From JAWPMT01 sp965242775 (GTDB lineage: Bacteria; Bacteroidota; Bacteroidia; Cytophagales; Cyclobacteriaceae): a stretch of 64,000 nucleotides of DNA. The notes beneath the pieces are model-generated. The model was given only the letters and a program-made list of their open reading frames with translations. It ran no database searches and was not told the origin of the DNA. Where the stretch lies: assembly GCA_965242775.1 (NCBI GenBank), contig CBDETI010000022.1, positions 186,001 through 250,000 of the forward strand, in the 5' to 3' direction. This document shows, piece by piece, positions 1-8,933 of the stretch. A program made the translations under genes and the position numbers. Every line of letters begins with the position of its first letter. The stretch's first letter is position 1.

Positions 1-2
1 AC

Positions 3-191
3 AGCTACTTGTGGATTCTGGGAGACGACTTTCGGCCAAAAAGTTGGAAAATGTGGGTGAGTATCATACCGATCGGCGGCTTCCATGTTACCTGGGAAGA
101 TTGGCAGCAGCATGCGGGCGCCTGGTTCGCACCAACACATCTCGGGCCTGGTCCTGTCTCCGTTAACCTTAAAAATCTCAACATTCGCTAG
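3..191 (+). CDS. C-terminal fragment of an unidentified protein (cut by window edge)
   Basis: The frame is open from the left edge of the window to a TAG stop at 189-191, so only about the last 62 residues are visible. The fragment is rich in tryptophan and glycine (for example TWEDW and GAWF) and ends in a short basic tail. It stops 4 bases before the end of the convergent yigZ gene, the tight convergent packing seen elsewhere in this window, which supports it being real. I do not recognise the family and no function is offered. Confidence 0.45.
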   Translation, partial: SYLWILGDDFRPKSWKMWVSIIPIGGFHVTWEDWQQHAGAWFAPTHLGPGPVSVNLKNLNIR

Positions 192-195
192 GCAA

Positions 196-807
196 TCACT
201 GGTCAGTTGACGTAATCGTCTCTATGGCAAGTGGATTCGGCGGTTCGTTCTGTGCGAGCAACAACTCAAAATGCTCTTCGCGGATCAGCGCTTCCAGGTA
301 GCATGTTTCTCCAAACTCGCGCTTAATAATTTGCAGTTCAAAAGCACCTAAAAGCGTCTCGACACGACTGGTTTGGTCATACCCATAATTGACTCGGAAC
401 CGGGTTTGTGGGAAGATTTTGACTTTCTTCGCGGCTTTCAAAGCGTCCTCCGTCGCAGATTTGTAGGCCTGCACCAATCCCCCTACTCCCAGCTTCGTAC
501 CCCCAAAGTACCTGATAACCACAACAAGTACATTAGTCAGCCCGTTTGCCCGAATTTGACCCAAAATAGGGTCACCTGCAGAATGATTAGGTTCCCCGTC
601 ATCATTCGCCCTGACTCGTTGACTCTTGAGGCCCAGTATGTAGGCATAACAATGATGGCGGGCATCAAAATACTTTTTTCTCAACTGCTCTTGGGCTGCT
701 TTGATCTCACTTTCGTTGGATACCGGAATAGCATGAGCGATGAACCTACTACCCCGATCTTTAAAGAAGCCTTCGCTCGATTCCTTAAGCGTTAAAAAGT
801 CAGTCAT
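196..807 (-). CDS. yigZ: YigZ/IMPACT family protein
   Basis: A 203-residue protein of the usual YigZ length. The family hallmark is visible: DDGEPNHSAGDPILGQI at about residues 69-85, followed by VVVIRYFGGTKLGVGGLVQAY at about 95-115. It consists of an N-terminal IMPACT (UPF0029) domain and a C-terminal ferredoxin-like DUF1949 half. Eukaryotic IMPACT modulates Gcn2 signalling; the bacterial role is not settled, so the function is only family-level. The ATG at 807 overlaps the stop of the upstream secreted repeat protein gene (ATGA), so the two are probably co-transcribed. Confidence 0.93.
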   Translation of the reverse strand: MTDFLTLKESSEGFFKDRGSRFIAHAIPVSNESEIKAAQEQLRKKYFDARHHCYAYILGLKSQRVRANDDGEPNHSAGDPILGQIRANGLTNVLVVVIRYFGGTKLGVGGLVQAYKSATEDALKAAKKVKIFPQTRFRVNYGYDQTSRVETLLGAFELQIIKREFGETCYLEALIREEHFELLLAQNEPPNPLAIETITSTDQ

Positions 808-1928
808 TCCCTCAACAGTTGCCTGGCTTCTTTTTTAATGTCCTTGGTCTCGGCAAACTCAAGTGCTTTATTCAAATACACTTTTGCGGTCTGGGGACGC
901 TCTGATTTCACCACCCGGCCCATACCCAGATAACCCAGGCTTTTATAAAATTCGCCGTGAGCAGGAAGCGTTTTTCCTTCCTCGATTCCTCGGGCATAAA
1001 AGGAAAATGCTTTATTCGAATCCCGGTTTATCTTCTCCTCATACAAACCTTTGAATATGTTGCCAACCATTCGGAAGTAGGGTCTGTCGCTTTCAAGAAG
1101 CTTCCGGATACCTACGGGATCTATTTCACTTACAAACTGCTCTCCTCGCATCGACTCCAAAAATTTTGTAAGTAGATACAAGTTATTAGGGTATTGCCGC
1201 ACCAGATAGGAAAGATATTCCTGGGCCTTTTCCGGGGTATCTTCATATCGTAAATAAATGTACGAGATATAAATATGGGCTTCGATTCTGGAGATAATGG
1301 TGGTCCTGGTAGCTTCATCAAGTTGACTCAACCCTAGCTCCTGATTGCCACTTTTAAAGATCCACACAAACGGCTTATAGACAGGATATACCTGAGGGTA
1401 CTTCTCCCGGAAATAATTGTAAAGTCCCGTAGTAAATAGAAATTCATTGATCTCGCTTGTCTTCTCAAAGCCAAGTTTTACAAGTTTATACGCTTTGTTC
1501 GCCTCGCCCAACGCTTTCATGTACTCACCCTTATCGGCATAATACTCGGCCATCAGGCCCCGGGCCGCTAATTGAAAAAAGAGTGCTTCGGCATTTTCCT
1601 CATTATCACCTAATGCCTCCGCTAGTGCTACCGTCTCGATCATCTTACCGATAAAACGGTTAAAAGTAGTATCCGCCAGCACTGGTAAATGGGTCCATAA
1701 CAAATTGACACCCTCTATGAGTGGCACCATGGGGTGATCTCCCATTTCGTCCCGAATCACCTGCAGATAGAATTCAGCTGAGTCTTTTTCTAAATTGTAA
1801 ATGAAATCACCCGTTTTTTTCACCAGACTCATCCGTCGCTCATTCCCAAAAAACTGGAACTGGGCGTATGTCCGAAATCCTGCCAACCCAAGCAGCAGTA
1901 AAAAAAGGAGTAATCGCAGTTCGCGCAT
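804..1928 (-). CDS. Secreted alpha-helical (TPR-like) repeat protein
   Basis: A 374-residue protein that begins with a typical signal peptide (MRELR, then a run of leucines, ending around FRTYAQ at residue 23). The rest is alpha-helical. The C-terminal half has tetratricopeptide-like spacing (for example residues around AQEYLSYLVRQYPNN and FYKSLGYLGMGRVV), so a periplasmic protein-protein interaction role is the best inference. It is first in a two-gene unit with yigZ (4-base overlap) and diverges from the FemAB-like gene. No catalytic motif is visible. Confidence 0.75.
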   Translation of the reverse strand: MRELRLLLFLLLLGLAGFRTYAQFQFFGNERRMSLVKKTGDFIYNLEKDSAEFYLQVIRDEMGDHPMVPLIEGVNLLWTHLPVLADTTFNRFIGKMIETVALAEALGDNEENAEALFFQLAARGLMAEYYADKGEYMKALGEANKAYKLVKLGFEKTSEINEFLFTTGLYNYFREKYPQVYPVYKPFVWIFKSGNQELGLSQLDEATRTTIISRIEAHIYISYIYLRYEDTPEKAQEYLSYLVRQYPNNLYLLTKFLESMRGEQFVSEIDPVGIRKLLESDRPYFRMVGNIFKGLYEEKINRDSNKAFSFYARGIEEGKTLPAHGEFYKSLGYLGMGRVVKSERPQTAKVYLNKALEFAETKDIKKEARQLLRE

Positions 1929-2005
1929 AGTTTTTAAAAAAACAAAGACGATTGCAGTTCCGTTTGCACAAACGCTAAATTAGCTCCTAACAATCGGTAG
2001 TCGTA

Positions 2006-2917
2006 TTGGAATTTAGAGAACGCACGGATTTTGCAGAAGATTGCCCTGTTTCGGGCGATTGCCTCTATTTTCAACCTGACTATTTGCGAATCCAACAACA
2101 CAAGCATCTTAGAATCTTTGAGATCAGAAGCAGAGATCGTACCATATGTACTTTTCCGATCAATTTGATGGGTAAAACTGCAACCAGCATACCTGGAGCT
2201 CCTTTTGGTTCAGCAGTCCTTTCCACAAAAATTTCAGAATCCTTACTAGAAGATTTTCTCACCTTTTGTTTGAGAAGCTTGGCAGCCTCTGGAATCGATC
2301 ACCTGCAGGTGGTGACTCCACCGGCTATTTATGACTCCTTCATTTCGGGAAGCTGCTTGGAAAAAGTGGGCTTCCAACAGCAGGCAGTCGATTTGAACCA
2401 ACACCTGTGGTTGAACCGTCCACTTGCCTTGCACAAGATGCAGCAACGAAAACTGTCAAAAGCTAGTAACCTGGGTGTTAGAAATAGGTTGATGACAAGT
2501 GATGAACTTCCCGCAGCACACGACTTCATAGCCCAAGCCCGGATTCAAAAGGGAATAAAAGTGAATATTAGCCTGGAAACCCTGTCGTCCCTCGTCTCAA
2601 CCTTCCCAAACCGGTATAAGATTTTCGGCTCTTTTCTCGAAGATCAATTGATTGCCGCCTGCATCGTGGCGCTGACAAGTGATCAGATTGCCTACTATTT
2701 CCTCCCTGCGATGGACAGAAACTACTCACAAGTAAGTCCACTTGTGACACTCATGCTATTCATCGCTGATCAATTGAGATTTGCTGGGTTCGAAATACTG
2801 GACTTAGGGGTGTCGTCCATCAACGGCAAAAAGCAGAAGGGGCTGTATGAATTCAAGGCCCGGATGGGCGCTTTGGAAACACCGAAAATCACCTACTCGT
2901 TAGCTATTCACCCTTGA
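2006..2917 (+). CDS. FemAB/GNAT-like acyltransferase
   Basis: A 303-residue protein whose C-terminal half looks like the FemAB-type GNAT fold: FGSFLEDQLIAACIVALTSD, then a YYFLPAMDRNYSQVSPLV strand/helix pair and the FEILDLGVSS segment that usually precedes the last strands. Such proteins transfer acyl or aminoacyl groups in cell-wall or exopolysaccharide synthesis. The neighbouring glycosyltransferases and sulfotransferase fit a glycan-decoration role, but the substrate is unknown. The first possible start after an in-frame TAA (1988-1990) is TTG at 2006. Its end overlaps the convergent GT4 gene by 10 bases. Confidence 0.68.
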   Translation: MEFRERTDFAEDCPVSGDCLYFQPDYLRIQQHKHLRIFEIRSRDRTICTFPINLMGKTATSIPGAPFGSAVLSTKISESLLEDFLTFCLRSLAASGIDHLQVVTPPAIYDSFISGSCLEKVGFQQQAVDLNQHLWLNRPLALHKMQQRKLSKASNLGVRNRLMTSDELPAAHDFIAQARIQKGIKVNISLETLSSLVSTFPNRYKIFGSFLEDQLIAACIVALTSDQIAYYFLPAMDRNYSQVSPLVTLMLFIADQLRFAGFEILDLGVSSINGKKQKGLYEFKARMGALETPKITYSLAIHP

Positions 2918-4092
2918 ATAACCTCGAGATAATATGAACGCAGTTTTTCACAAACTACTTGCGAACCAAATTTTTTCAAGAATTCACGTCGAATTTCATC
3001 AGAGTCGTAATTCTCATGTGAACTGTACAGCTGTTGCATTGCAGCACTTAACTCAACAACATTTCCATTTTCCACCAGGATCCCGTTGGCAGGGGTAATC
3101 ATCTCCTCGGGGCCTCCGCAGCGAGTGCTGATAACCGGCAAACCACTTGAAAGTGCTTCCATAATCGACACGGGCAAATTTTCGTAGCTACTGGTCAGCA
3201 CGAACGCCCCCGCCCTGCTCATTTCTGATGCTACCTCCTCCTTGGACTTGAGACCAAGGAATTCTACCTTTTCTTCCAGACCGAGTTCGCTGGCCGCATT
3301 TTTTAGCTCGGATTCCATCTCTCCTGCTCCTATTACTCTTAACCGAAAATCAAAAGTAAGTCTCGCCGTAGCTTTCAATAACAAAAGCTGTTCTTTCTCC
3401 GGAGCTAATCTTCCTACATGCAAAAAAGTGAAATTCCGCGATGCCTTATCCCCTGGCACAAACTGCGACTCATTAATGAAGTTATTGCAAACCTCCGCCT
3501 GCAAGTTGTGCCGGGCCAGCTCAGCTTGCAAAAAGCGAGATACGGCCAGCAGCTTTTTTGCATCTCTCAATGGCTCGAAGAGGCGTTGGTCAAGTTGTCC
3601 ATCAACATCAAAAGAAGGAAACGGAAAAGGCCCCATGTGCTCAGTTACCACGTAAGGAATTCCTAGCTCTGAGGCAATCTCCCTGGCAACAAATCCCGCC
3701 GGATAGCCCACCTGGGCGTGAATAACATCTGGCATACCCACTTCAGATGTAAATCGTTGAATATTGTCACGGGTAGCCTTGATAAGTCCGCGGATGTTTC
3801 CATCCCGAAACCTTCGTGTCCAAGTAAAAGTCGGCTGAAAGTACTCAACAAGGTTGTCAGCCGGGGCCAACCGGCTGGGCCTCATCATTGACCCAACAAT
3901 CAATTTTTTGGACCATCGCAGGATGCTTCGCTTGTCCAACAGCAACATCGGCTCATTTGGCCCCCAATGTCCGATACCTAGATTATCCTCGGGATAGTGC
4001 AGGGCATAAGTGGCAGCCTGTTCGCGGAAAAAAATTCCTGTGGCAGGAAATCTTGACGAAGGATACCAGGAAGGGACTATGAAAATATTCAC
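2908..4092 (-). CDS. Family 4 glycosyltransferase (GT-B fold)
   Basis: A 394-residue retaining glycosyltransferase of the GT4 type. The N-terminal Rossmann half starts IVPSWYPSSRFPATGIFFREQA. The nucleotide-sugar half has HVGRLAPEKEQ (about residues 225-235) and the E-X7-E region YENLPVSIMEALSSGLPVI (303-321). Acceptor and donor cannot be read from the sequence; surface polysaccharide or glycolipid synthesis is likely. The start is GTG at 4092, which overlaps the stop of the sulfotransferase gene (GTGA), so the two form an operon. Confidence 0.9.
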   Translation of the reverse strand: MNIFIVPSWYPSSRFPATGIFFREQAATYALHYPEDNLGIGHWGPNEPMLLLDKRSILRWSKKLIVGSMMRPSRLAPADNLVEYFQPTFTWTRRFRDGNIRGLIKATRDNIQRFTSEVGMPDVIHAQVGYPAGFVAREIASELGIPYVVTEHMGPFPFPSFDVDGQLDQRLFEPLRDAKKLLAVSRFLQAELARHNLQAEVCNNFINESQFVPGDKASRNFTFLHVGRLAPEKEQLLLLKATARLTFDFRLRVIGAGEMESELKNAASELGLEEKVEFLGLKSKEEVASEMSRAGAFVLTSSYENLPVSIMEALSSGLPVISTRCGGPEEMITPANGILVENGNVVELSAAMQQLYSSHENYDSDEIRREFLKKFGSQVVCEKLRSYYLEVIQG

Positions 4093-4997
4093 TCTTTCAC
4101 TGGGTATTTAAAATAAAACAGCCACTTCCCCATTTTCTTCATGCAAATATGCAGTTGGTCGCGGGTTAATTGGTCCTTCCAACGGCCGATGGCTTTCGTT
4201 GTGATACCGGACCTTAAAGACCGATGTTGGTCTGCCTCAAAGAAAGGATCCCGGTCAAGTGTACCTAGATAGTTGTCCCATAAGGCACTTTTATCAGGCA
4301 CGTCCAGGTATTTGTACAGGGCGCCGAGCACTTCTCTTGGATTTTTCACCAGGTCCTCATAGCGAACTATGTGTACATCCCCTTTTTTTGACAGCCAGAG
4401 ATACTTGCGAACAGCCAAAAGCCAGTAGTTCACCTGTGCTTGAAAAGTTGGAAGATGGTCAAACGAAGTTGGATAATCCTGATAAGATGCCACCGTATCG
4501 CGACCATCCCTTATCAGAAAAACGTATTTGGCCTCGGGAAATGCCTGATTTATTGTTTCCAGATGAGCCGTATTGACAGGTGTAGTATCGCCCCAAACTT
4601 GATCCTTCGATAACGCACCATATCCCCTGACCAATCCATCGTAGAAAGAAGCAAAAGAATCGGTGATCTCGGGTAATTGCGACGCGCCGAACTGCGCCCA
4701 GGTACATAGGTCTTCGCGCTGCAGAATAGCTGCTAATTTATCTTGAAAAGGCCCTGCATTTAGGTGATCATAGAAAACATGCCGATAAATTAAAGGGGCA
4801 AGAAAATACTGCTCAGTGGGCAGGAACAGGTCGGGATGTGTATTAAGCATCCTATTCAACAAAGTACTCCCGTTACGTCCAGAGCCAAAAACAAAAAAGG
4901 GCTGTTGCGCTAATCGTGCGTGCAATGGTCTCCGCAATGGAAACTGCAGGCGGATACGAAATAAAAAGGGGGCCAATGCTCGGCGAAACACAATCAA
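4089..4997 (-). CDS. Sulfotransferase family protein
   Basis: A 302-residue PAPS-dependent sulfotransferase. The 5'-phosphosulfate loop is FVFGSGRNGSTLLNRML (about residues 35-51) and the 3'-phosphate binding segment is YVFLIRDGRDTVASY (about 158-172). VRYEDLVKNPREVL further on is a typical sulfotransferase motif. The likely role is sulfation of a carbohydrate or lipid made with the adjacent glycosyltransferases; this rests on context. The start is ambiguous: TTG at 4997, or a GTG two codons in. No ATG is nearby. Confidence 0.88.
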   Translation of the reverse strand: MIVFRRALAPFLFRIRLQFPLRRPLHARLAQQPFFVFGSGRNGSTLLNRMLNTHPDLFLPTEQYFLAPLIYRHVFYDHLNAGPFQDKLAAILQREDLCTWAQFGASQLPEITDSFASFYDGLVRGYGALSKDQVWGDTTPVNTAHLETINQAFPEAKYVFLIRDGRDTVASYQDYPTSFDHLPTFQAQVNYWLLAVRKYLWLSKKGDVHIVRYEDLVKNPREVLGALYKYLDVPDKSALWDNYLGTLDRDPFFEADQHRSLRSGITTKAIGRWKDQLTRDQLHICMKKMGKWLFYFKYPVKE

Positions 4998-5023
4998 AAG
5001 TATCTCAATTCTAGCAACTAGAT

Positions 5024-5980
5024 TTGGGGTCTACAAAATTGCAATTTTCATTGTCCAAGCCGCTAGTTTCCGTAATATGCCTATGCTACAACCACAGGTC
5101 ATTCGTTAGAGCGGCCATTCAATCGGCCTTGGATCAAACCTACGATCATCTTGAAATCATCGTGGTTGACGATGGCAGTACGGATGGAAGCAAGACCATT
5201 ATTTCCGAAATCCTGGCCGAAAAACCAGAGGTCAAATTCATCAACCTGCAACACAACATCGGCAATTGCCGCGCGTTCAACATGGGTTTTCGTCAAAGTA
5301 AGGGGTCTTACATCATTGACCTGGCCACCGACGACATTATGCATCCGACTCGGATCGCGAAACAAGTGGCTCTTTTTGAGATGCGGGATCGGCATTATGG
5401 TGTCGTCTACACCGACGCCCTTTTCATCGATGACATGGGCAAATTTCTGGGACAGCAGAGCACTAAATACCGACCTGTCGAAGGTGATGTCTATCAGGAT
5501 ATTATTCAACGCTATTTCGTGTCACCACCAACCATGATGATACGCCGCGAAGTGCTGGAGGACCTTGGTGGATATGATGAATCATTAGCTTACGAGGATT
5601 TTGATTTTTGGGTCCGGTCGTCTCGGAAATTTCATTATGGTTACCTAAATGAACCTCTCACTACCGTCAGAAGAGTTCCTAAATCCAAATCTGGTGATTT
5701 TTTCTCAAATCCCGCCAAAATGGCCCAGTCCACTTTGCTGGTATGTCGAAAGATCAAGGAGCTCAATAAAGACCAGGAAGAAACTACCAAATTTCAGGAC
5801 AGACTTCAATATGAACTGCGGCAGTTGGCTATGCTTGGTCTCGACCACCAGGCCAAGGCTCTTTTCCAATTGATGGAACCTTCCTTCATCCGCGGACAAG
5901 ATCGGTTCTGGCTTTTCATTGCGAGATTGAGGATCAACTTTGGTGGGCTCGTAAGGTGGGTAAAAAGAGCCAAATATTAA
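5024..5980 (+). CDS. Family 2 glycosyltransferase
   Basis: A 318-residue inverting glycosyltransferase (GT-A fold). It shows PLVSVICLCYNHRSFVRAAI (from residue 13), the nucleotide-binding VVDDGSTDGS (about 47-56), the metal-binding ATDD (101-104) and the ED-type catalytic region YEDFDFWVR. The donor sugar is unknown. There is no ATG near the start; TTG at 5024, 5039 or 5051 are the options, and 5024 is used here. It diverges from the sulfotransferase gene (about 26 bases apart) and its end overlaps rsgA by 4 bases. Confidence 0.9.
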   Translation: MGSTKLQFSLSKPLVSVICLCYNHRSFVRAAIQSALDQTYDHLEIIVVDDGSTDGSKTIISEILAEKPEVKFINLQHNIGNCRAFNMGFRQSKGSYIIDLATDDIMHPTRIAKQVALFEMRDRHYGVVYTDALFIDDMGKFLGQQSTKYRPVEGDVYQDIIQRYFVSPPTMMIRREVLEDLGGYDESLAYEDFDFWVRSSRKFHYGYLNEPLTTVRRVPKSKSGDFFSNPAKMAQSTLLVCRKIKELNKDQEETTKFQDRLQYELRQLAMLGLDHQAKALFQLMEPSFIRGQDRFWLFIARLRINFGGLVRWVKRAKY

Positions 5981-6891
5981 CGACGGTTGTCATCCCCAAG
6001 CAGCATACTCAGATAGCTATCCATCCTGCTGATGGATATGTCGCCCTGCTCAGCGGCTTGCTGAATAACACACCCCGGTTCATTGACATGCAGGCAATTG
6101 TGAAATTTGCATTGCCCCAGCAGGTCTCTCATTTCCGGAAAAAAATGTGAGAGTTCTTCTGGTTCGACTTCCGCAAGACCCAGTTCCTTGATCCCAGGGG
6201 TATCGATGACAAAGGTAGTCGGATCCAGCTTGAACATTTCTGCAAAAGTGGTGGTGTGCACCCCTTTATCCGAGAATCCGGAAACTTCCTTAACATCCTG
6301 ACTGGCCTGCCCCGATAGGTCATTGACAAGGGTCGACTTCCCAGTACCTGAATGCCCCGAGATCAAAGTGACCTTCCCCCCTAACACCTCTCGAATTTCC
6401 TTGGTCTCCCCTTTGATCACGGATGCCAGGAGCGTCGGGTAGCCCAGCTGCTCGTACATCCATTTAAGCGCCTCGGCGTATTCCATGTCGTCCTGACCAT
6501 ACAGGTCAGTTTTATTGATTATCAGAATTCCGGGAATCCTAAACGTTTCGAGTGTCACCAGAAATCGATCAATAAATCCCAGAGAAGTGCGTGGCTGCCG
6601 CAAGGACGTCACCAGCATCGCCTGATCCACATTGGCCGCAATCAAATGAAAATGTCCTCTTTTGCGAGGAGAAGCCCGCACAACATAGTTTTCACGCGCT
6701 TTGATCTCGGTTATAACATAATCTTCCTGATTGACCTGCTCTATCTCAACATGATCCCCAACTGCAATGGGGTTCGTCATCTTATTGCTATCCAGCTTGA
6801 ATTTACCCAGCAATCTTGCTTCACAAATCTCCCCATCTTCATTTCGGAGATGGTACCAGGATCCAGTGGATTTTTGTACTACCCAGGTCAT
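5977..6891 (-). CDS. rsgA: Ribosome small subunit-dependent GTPase A
   Basis: A 304-residue circularly permuted GTPase that acts in late 30S maturation. An N-terminal OB-fold is followed by the permuted G motifs: G4 NKTD (126-129), G1 GHSGTGKS (179-186), G3 DTPG (230-233). The C-terminal zinc knuckle has C261, C266, H268 and C274. Length and motif order match the family. Its ATG overlaps the stop of kdtA (ATGA), so kdtA and rsgA share a transcript. Confidence 0.97.
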   Translation of the reverse strand: MTWVVQKSTGSWYHLRNEDGEICEARLLGKFKLDSNKMTNPIAVGDHVEIEQVNQEDYVITEIKARENYVVRASPRKRGHFHLIAANVDQAMLVTSLRQPRTSLGFIDRFLVTLETFRIPGILIINKTDLYGQDDMEYAEALKWMYEQLGYPTLLASVIKGETKEIREVLGGKVTLISGHSGTGKSTLVNDLSGQASQDVKEVSGFSDKGVHTTTFAEMFKLDPTTFVIDTPGIKELGLAEVEPEELSHFFPEMRDLLGQCKFHNCLHVNEPGCVIQQAAEQGDISISRMDSYLSMLLGDDNRR

Positions 6892-7997
6892 CTCAGTTTC
6901 TGCTCAAGGTATTCAACAATGGTAGTCGTAGCCCCAGCTTGTGCTTGAATGTAGGTTCGGTTTTTTTGACGGGTACGATCATAACGTTCCGGGGAATTTT
7001 CCATTTGCCAGATCTCATCGATCATCTCGCTGCCATCAGCTCCCGTTACGAAAACCCCGTTTTCTTCTATCAATTCCGCAATTTCCTTGAATTTCAATAT
7101 TGCCGGATGACTCCCCACAAACACCGGCAAACCGTAGGCCAGTGCTTCCAAAGTGTTGTGTACCGCTCCCTGAAAGGCGCCGCCAACATAAACATAGTCT
7201 GAAAGCCGGTAGAGTTTTGACAGGATGCCAATGCTATCAACAATCAAAACCTCTTCAGCAATTACATCATCCCAATTAGAAAGAAGCCGGGTTGGAACTA
7301 AAATTTTTTCCTCTACCTCCTTGATCGAAGAGGCATCAACCTCGTGCGGCGCCAATAAATAACTGAAATCAGGAAAAGCCGCCATGATAGCATTCACCAG
7401 CGGAAGGTCAGAAGGCCAGATACTCCCAAATACTATCACTTTCTTCCCTTTTGTAAACTTTGAAAGGCGTTTGTTCTGCCATTGAGTACTGGCTATCTCT
7501 ATCACCCTGTCGACCCTCGTGTCACCAGCCACTTCGACATGCTCGATCTTGTGGTTCTTAAGCAACGCCGCCGACGATTCTCCCTGGACAAAGAATCTAT
7601 CTATCTTTCTAAATAGGGGTAGAAAAAGCCGCTTACCGCGATTGAAATAAACCTGATGAGACCTAAATAAAGCCGATGCATAGACTATGGGGATTCCCCG
7701 CTGTGTGCATTCATGAAGATAGTTATACCAAAAATCGTATTTCACAAAAAGTGCCAGATCCGGTCTGACCTGATCTAGAAACCACCGAGCATTTTTGGGC
7801 AAGTCAATGGGCAGATAGCAGATCAAATCTGCGATTTTATCATCTTTCTTCGCTTCAAATCCAGATGGAGAAAAGAAAGTAAGAACTAATCCTATCTGCG
7901 GCATTTTCTCTTTCAAGGCTACCATGAGCGGGCTCGCCTGCTCAAATTCACCAAGTGAGGCAACATGGACCCAGACCACCTGACTAAAGCGCTGCAT
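6888..7997 (-). CDS. kdtA: 3-deoxy-D-manno-octulosonic acid transferase, main frame (N-terminus displaced)
   Basis: This frame encodes 369 residues of Kdo transferase (WaaA/KdtA), the inner-membrane enzyme that adds Kdo to lipid IVA. Visible are WVHVASLGEFEQ near the start, the GT-B nucleotide half with VIVFGSIWPSDL, APHEVD, and the C-terminal YVYVGGAFQGAVHNTLEALAYGLPVF. Family members are normally about 410-425 residues with an N-terminal membrane anchor. That anchor is encoded directly upstream in a different frame (8005-8154), and this frame has a stop (TAA, 8016-8018) seven codons before its first ATG. Either one base is extra near 8007-8010, or translation shifts +1, or a truncated protein is made. 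Confidence 0.9.
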   Translation of the reverse strand: MQRFSQVVWVHVASLGEFEQASPLMVALKEKMPQIGLVLTFFSPSGFEAKKDDKIADLICYLPIDLPKNARWFLDQVRPDLALFVKYDFWYNYLHECTQRGIPIVYASALFRSHQVYFNRGKRLFLPLFRKIDRFFVQGESSAALLKNHKIEHVEVAGDTRVDRVIEIASTQWQNKRLSKFTKGKKVIVFGSIWPSDLPLVNAIMAAFPDFSYLLAPHEVDASSIKEVEEKILVPTRLLSNWDDVIAEEVLIVDSIGILSKLYRLSDYVYVGGAFQGAVHNTLEALAYGLPVFVGSHPAILKFKEIAELIEENGVFVTGADGSEMIDEIWQMENSPERYDRTRQKNRTYIQAQAGATTTIVEYLEQKLR

Positions 7998-8004
7998 ATC
8001 CGCC

Positions 8005-8154
8005 TCAATGATCCCTTATGTCTGTTTGCTTTCGCCCTTGTATGAAGCGACTGGCTTTCTCGTTAAAAAAGGAAAAAACCCAGATCACCAATAAATAGAG
8101 TCTTATAAAAAAGTTGTAAAGTACTACACCCACAGGTGGGTAAATATGACACAT
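8005..8154 (-). other. kdtA: Out-of-frame N-terminal coding segment of kdtA (membrane anchor)
   Basis: Reading from ATG at 8154 (or GTG at 8133) to TGA at 8005-8007 gives 49 residues with the KdtA N-terminal signature: LYNFFIRLY, a hydrophobic stretch LLVIWVFSFF, then NEKASRFIQGRK. The match continues to GRKQTDIRDH. The TGA follows, while the downstream frame reads EADMQRFSQVVWVH at the spacing expected for the intact enzyme. Moving from this frame to the main frame requires skipping exactly one base. A slip in the T6 run further upstream is unlikely because the NEKASRFIQGRK part after it is already in the right frame. Confidence 0.8.
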
Positions 8155-8213
8155 TATTTACGAACTGCCATACTTCATAAGACAGCCAAAAACAATAATA
8201 TTTAAAGAAAAAA

Positions 8214-8244
8214 TTGTATTTTATTTATTTAAGTATTTAATTTG
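8214..8244 (+). promoter_or_regulatory. Candidate promoter for the lipoprotein/DUF6588 genes
   Basis: TTG at 8214-8216, a 20-base spacer, then TTAATTTG at 8237-8244, which differs from the Bacteroidota -7 consensus TAnnTTTG at one base. It sits 47 bases upstream of the first lipoprotein ATG. The surrounding sequence is very AT-rich, so chance similarity is possible. Confidence 0.4.
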
Positions 8245-8291
8245 AAGAGCAACTAGCATTCAAAAATTTCAATCCTAAATCGTTGGACAGT

Positions 8292-8840
8292 ATGAAATTC
8301 TTCAATGCTAACACCTGTCTTCTCGCTGCCATAGGCATGCTCTCTTGTGGAGAAGCTGGAATCCAAGCCAATATCTCCAAAACTGTAGAATACACGTATG
8401 AAATTTCGGCCAGTGATGCTAATGCAAATGGTGGGAACCTCAATATTGAGGAAAAGATTGATCTGGGGACTCAAGAATTTGATCGATTCGATATTGCAGA
8501 GGTAGTTATCAACTTTGTTGCGTACGAGATTTCGGGATTACCTGAGGATTTCCGGAGTAATTTCTCCATGAGCTTGTCGGTAAGTGACGAGGAAGCACCT
8601 CCGACCTATTTAATGGCAACTCCCGAAGCCTCTAACCTGAGGAATTCGGATGAAACAATCCTGATGTACTCAGCCATCAACCCCAGCCAACTGATCAACT
8701 TGGAAGCGGTTGGCGAGGTGGAGGAAATTATAAAAAGAGGTAACGATTTCGACATGATCATGAGCACAGATTTTCCGGATTTATCTCAGGATTTTACAAT
8801 GAAATTCTACTTTGATGTACTCGTGAAAGTACGTGAATGA
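8292..8840 (+). CDS. Lipoprotein, paralogue 1 (SCGEAGI type)
   Basis: A 182-residue exported lipoprotein of unknown function. The N-terminus is a signal peptide with a lipobox-like GMLSC; the lipidated cysteine would be C19. ATG at 8292 is preferred over TTG at 8283 because it gives a normal lipoprotein signal. The mature protein starts CGEAGIQANISK and ends with a beta-strand pattern (FTMKFYFDVLVKVRE). The next gene shares both ends (CGEEGIGFNVSK and FTFRMYFDVTLRARD) and an internal YEI segment, so the two are paralogues. No known domain is recognised. Confidence 0.75.
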   Translation: MKFFNANTCLLAAIGMLSCGEAGIQANISKTVEYTYEISASDANANGGNLNIEEKIDLGTQEFDRFDIAEVVINFVAYEISGLPEDFRSNFSMSLSVSDEEAPPTYLMATPEASNLRNSDETILMYSAINPSQLINLEAVGEVEEIIKRGNDFDMIMSTDFPDLSQDFTMKFYFDVLVKVRE

Positions 8841-8933
8841 GGTATATCTGCTGCCGGTAGTCGAAGAAGAAATGGTCAACAATGATCGGAATCACTCTAA
8901 GAATCCTCCCATTTCTTCTGGAAAAATGTCATA

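Noticed and set aside
8080..8100. Slippage in the T-runs of the kdtA N-terminal segment as the cause of the frame change
   Set aside because: The residues after the runs (NEKASRFIQGRK) already match the enzyme in the same frame as those before, so the break must lie downstream, near 8007-8010.
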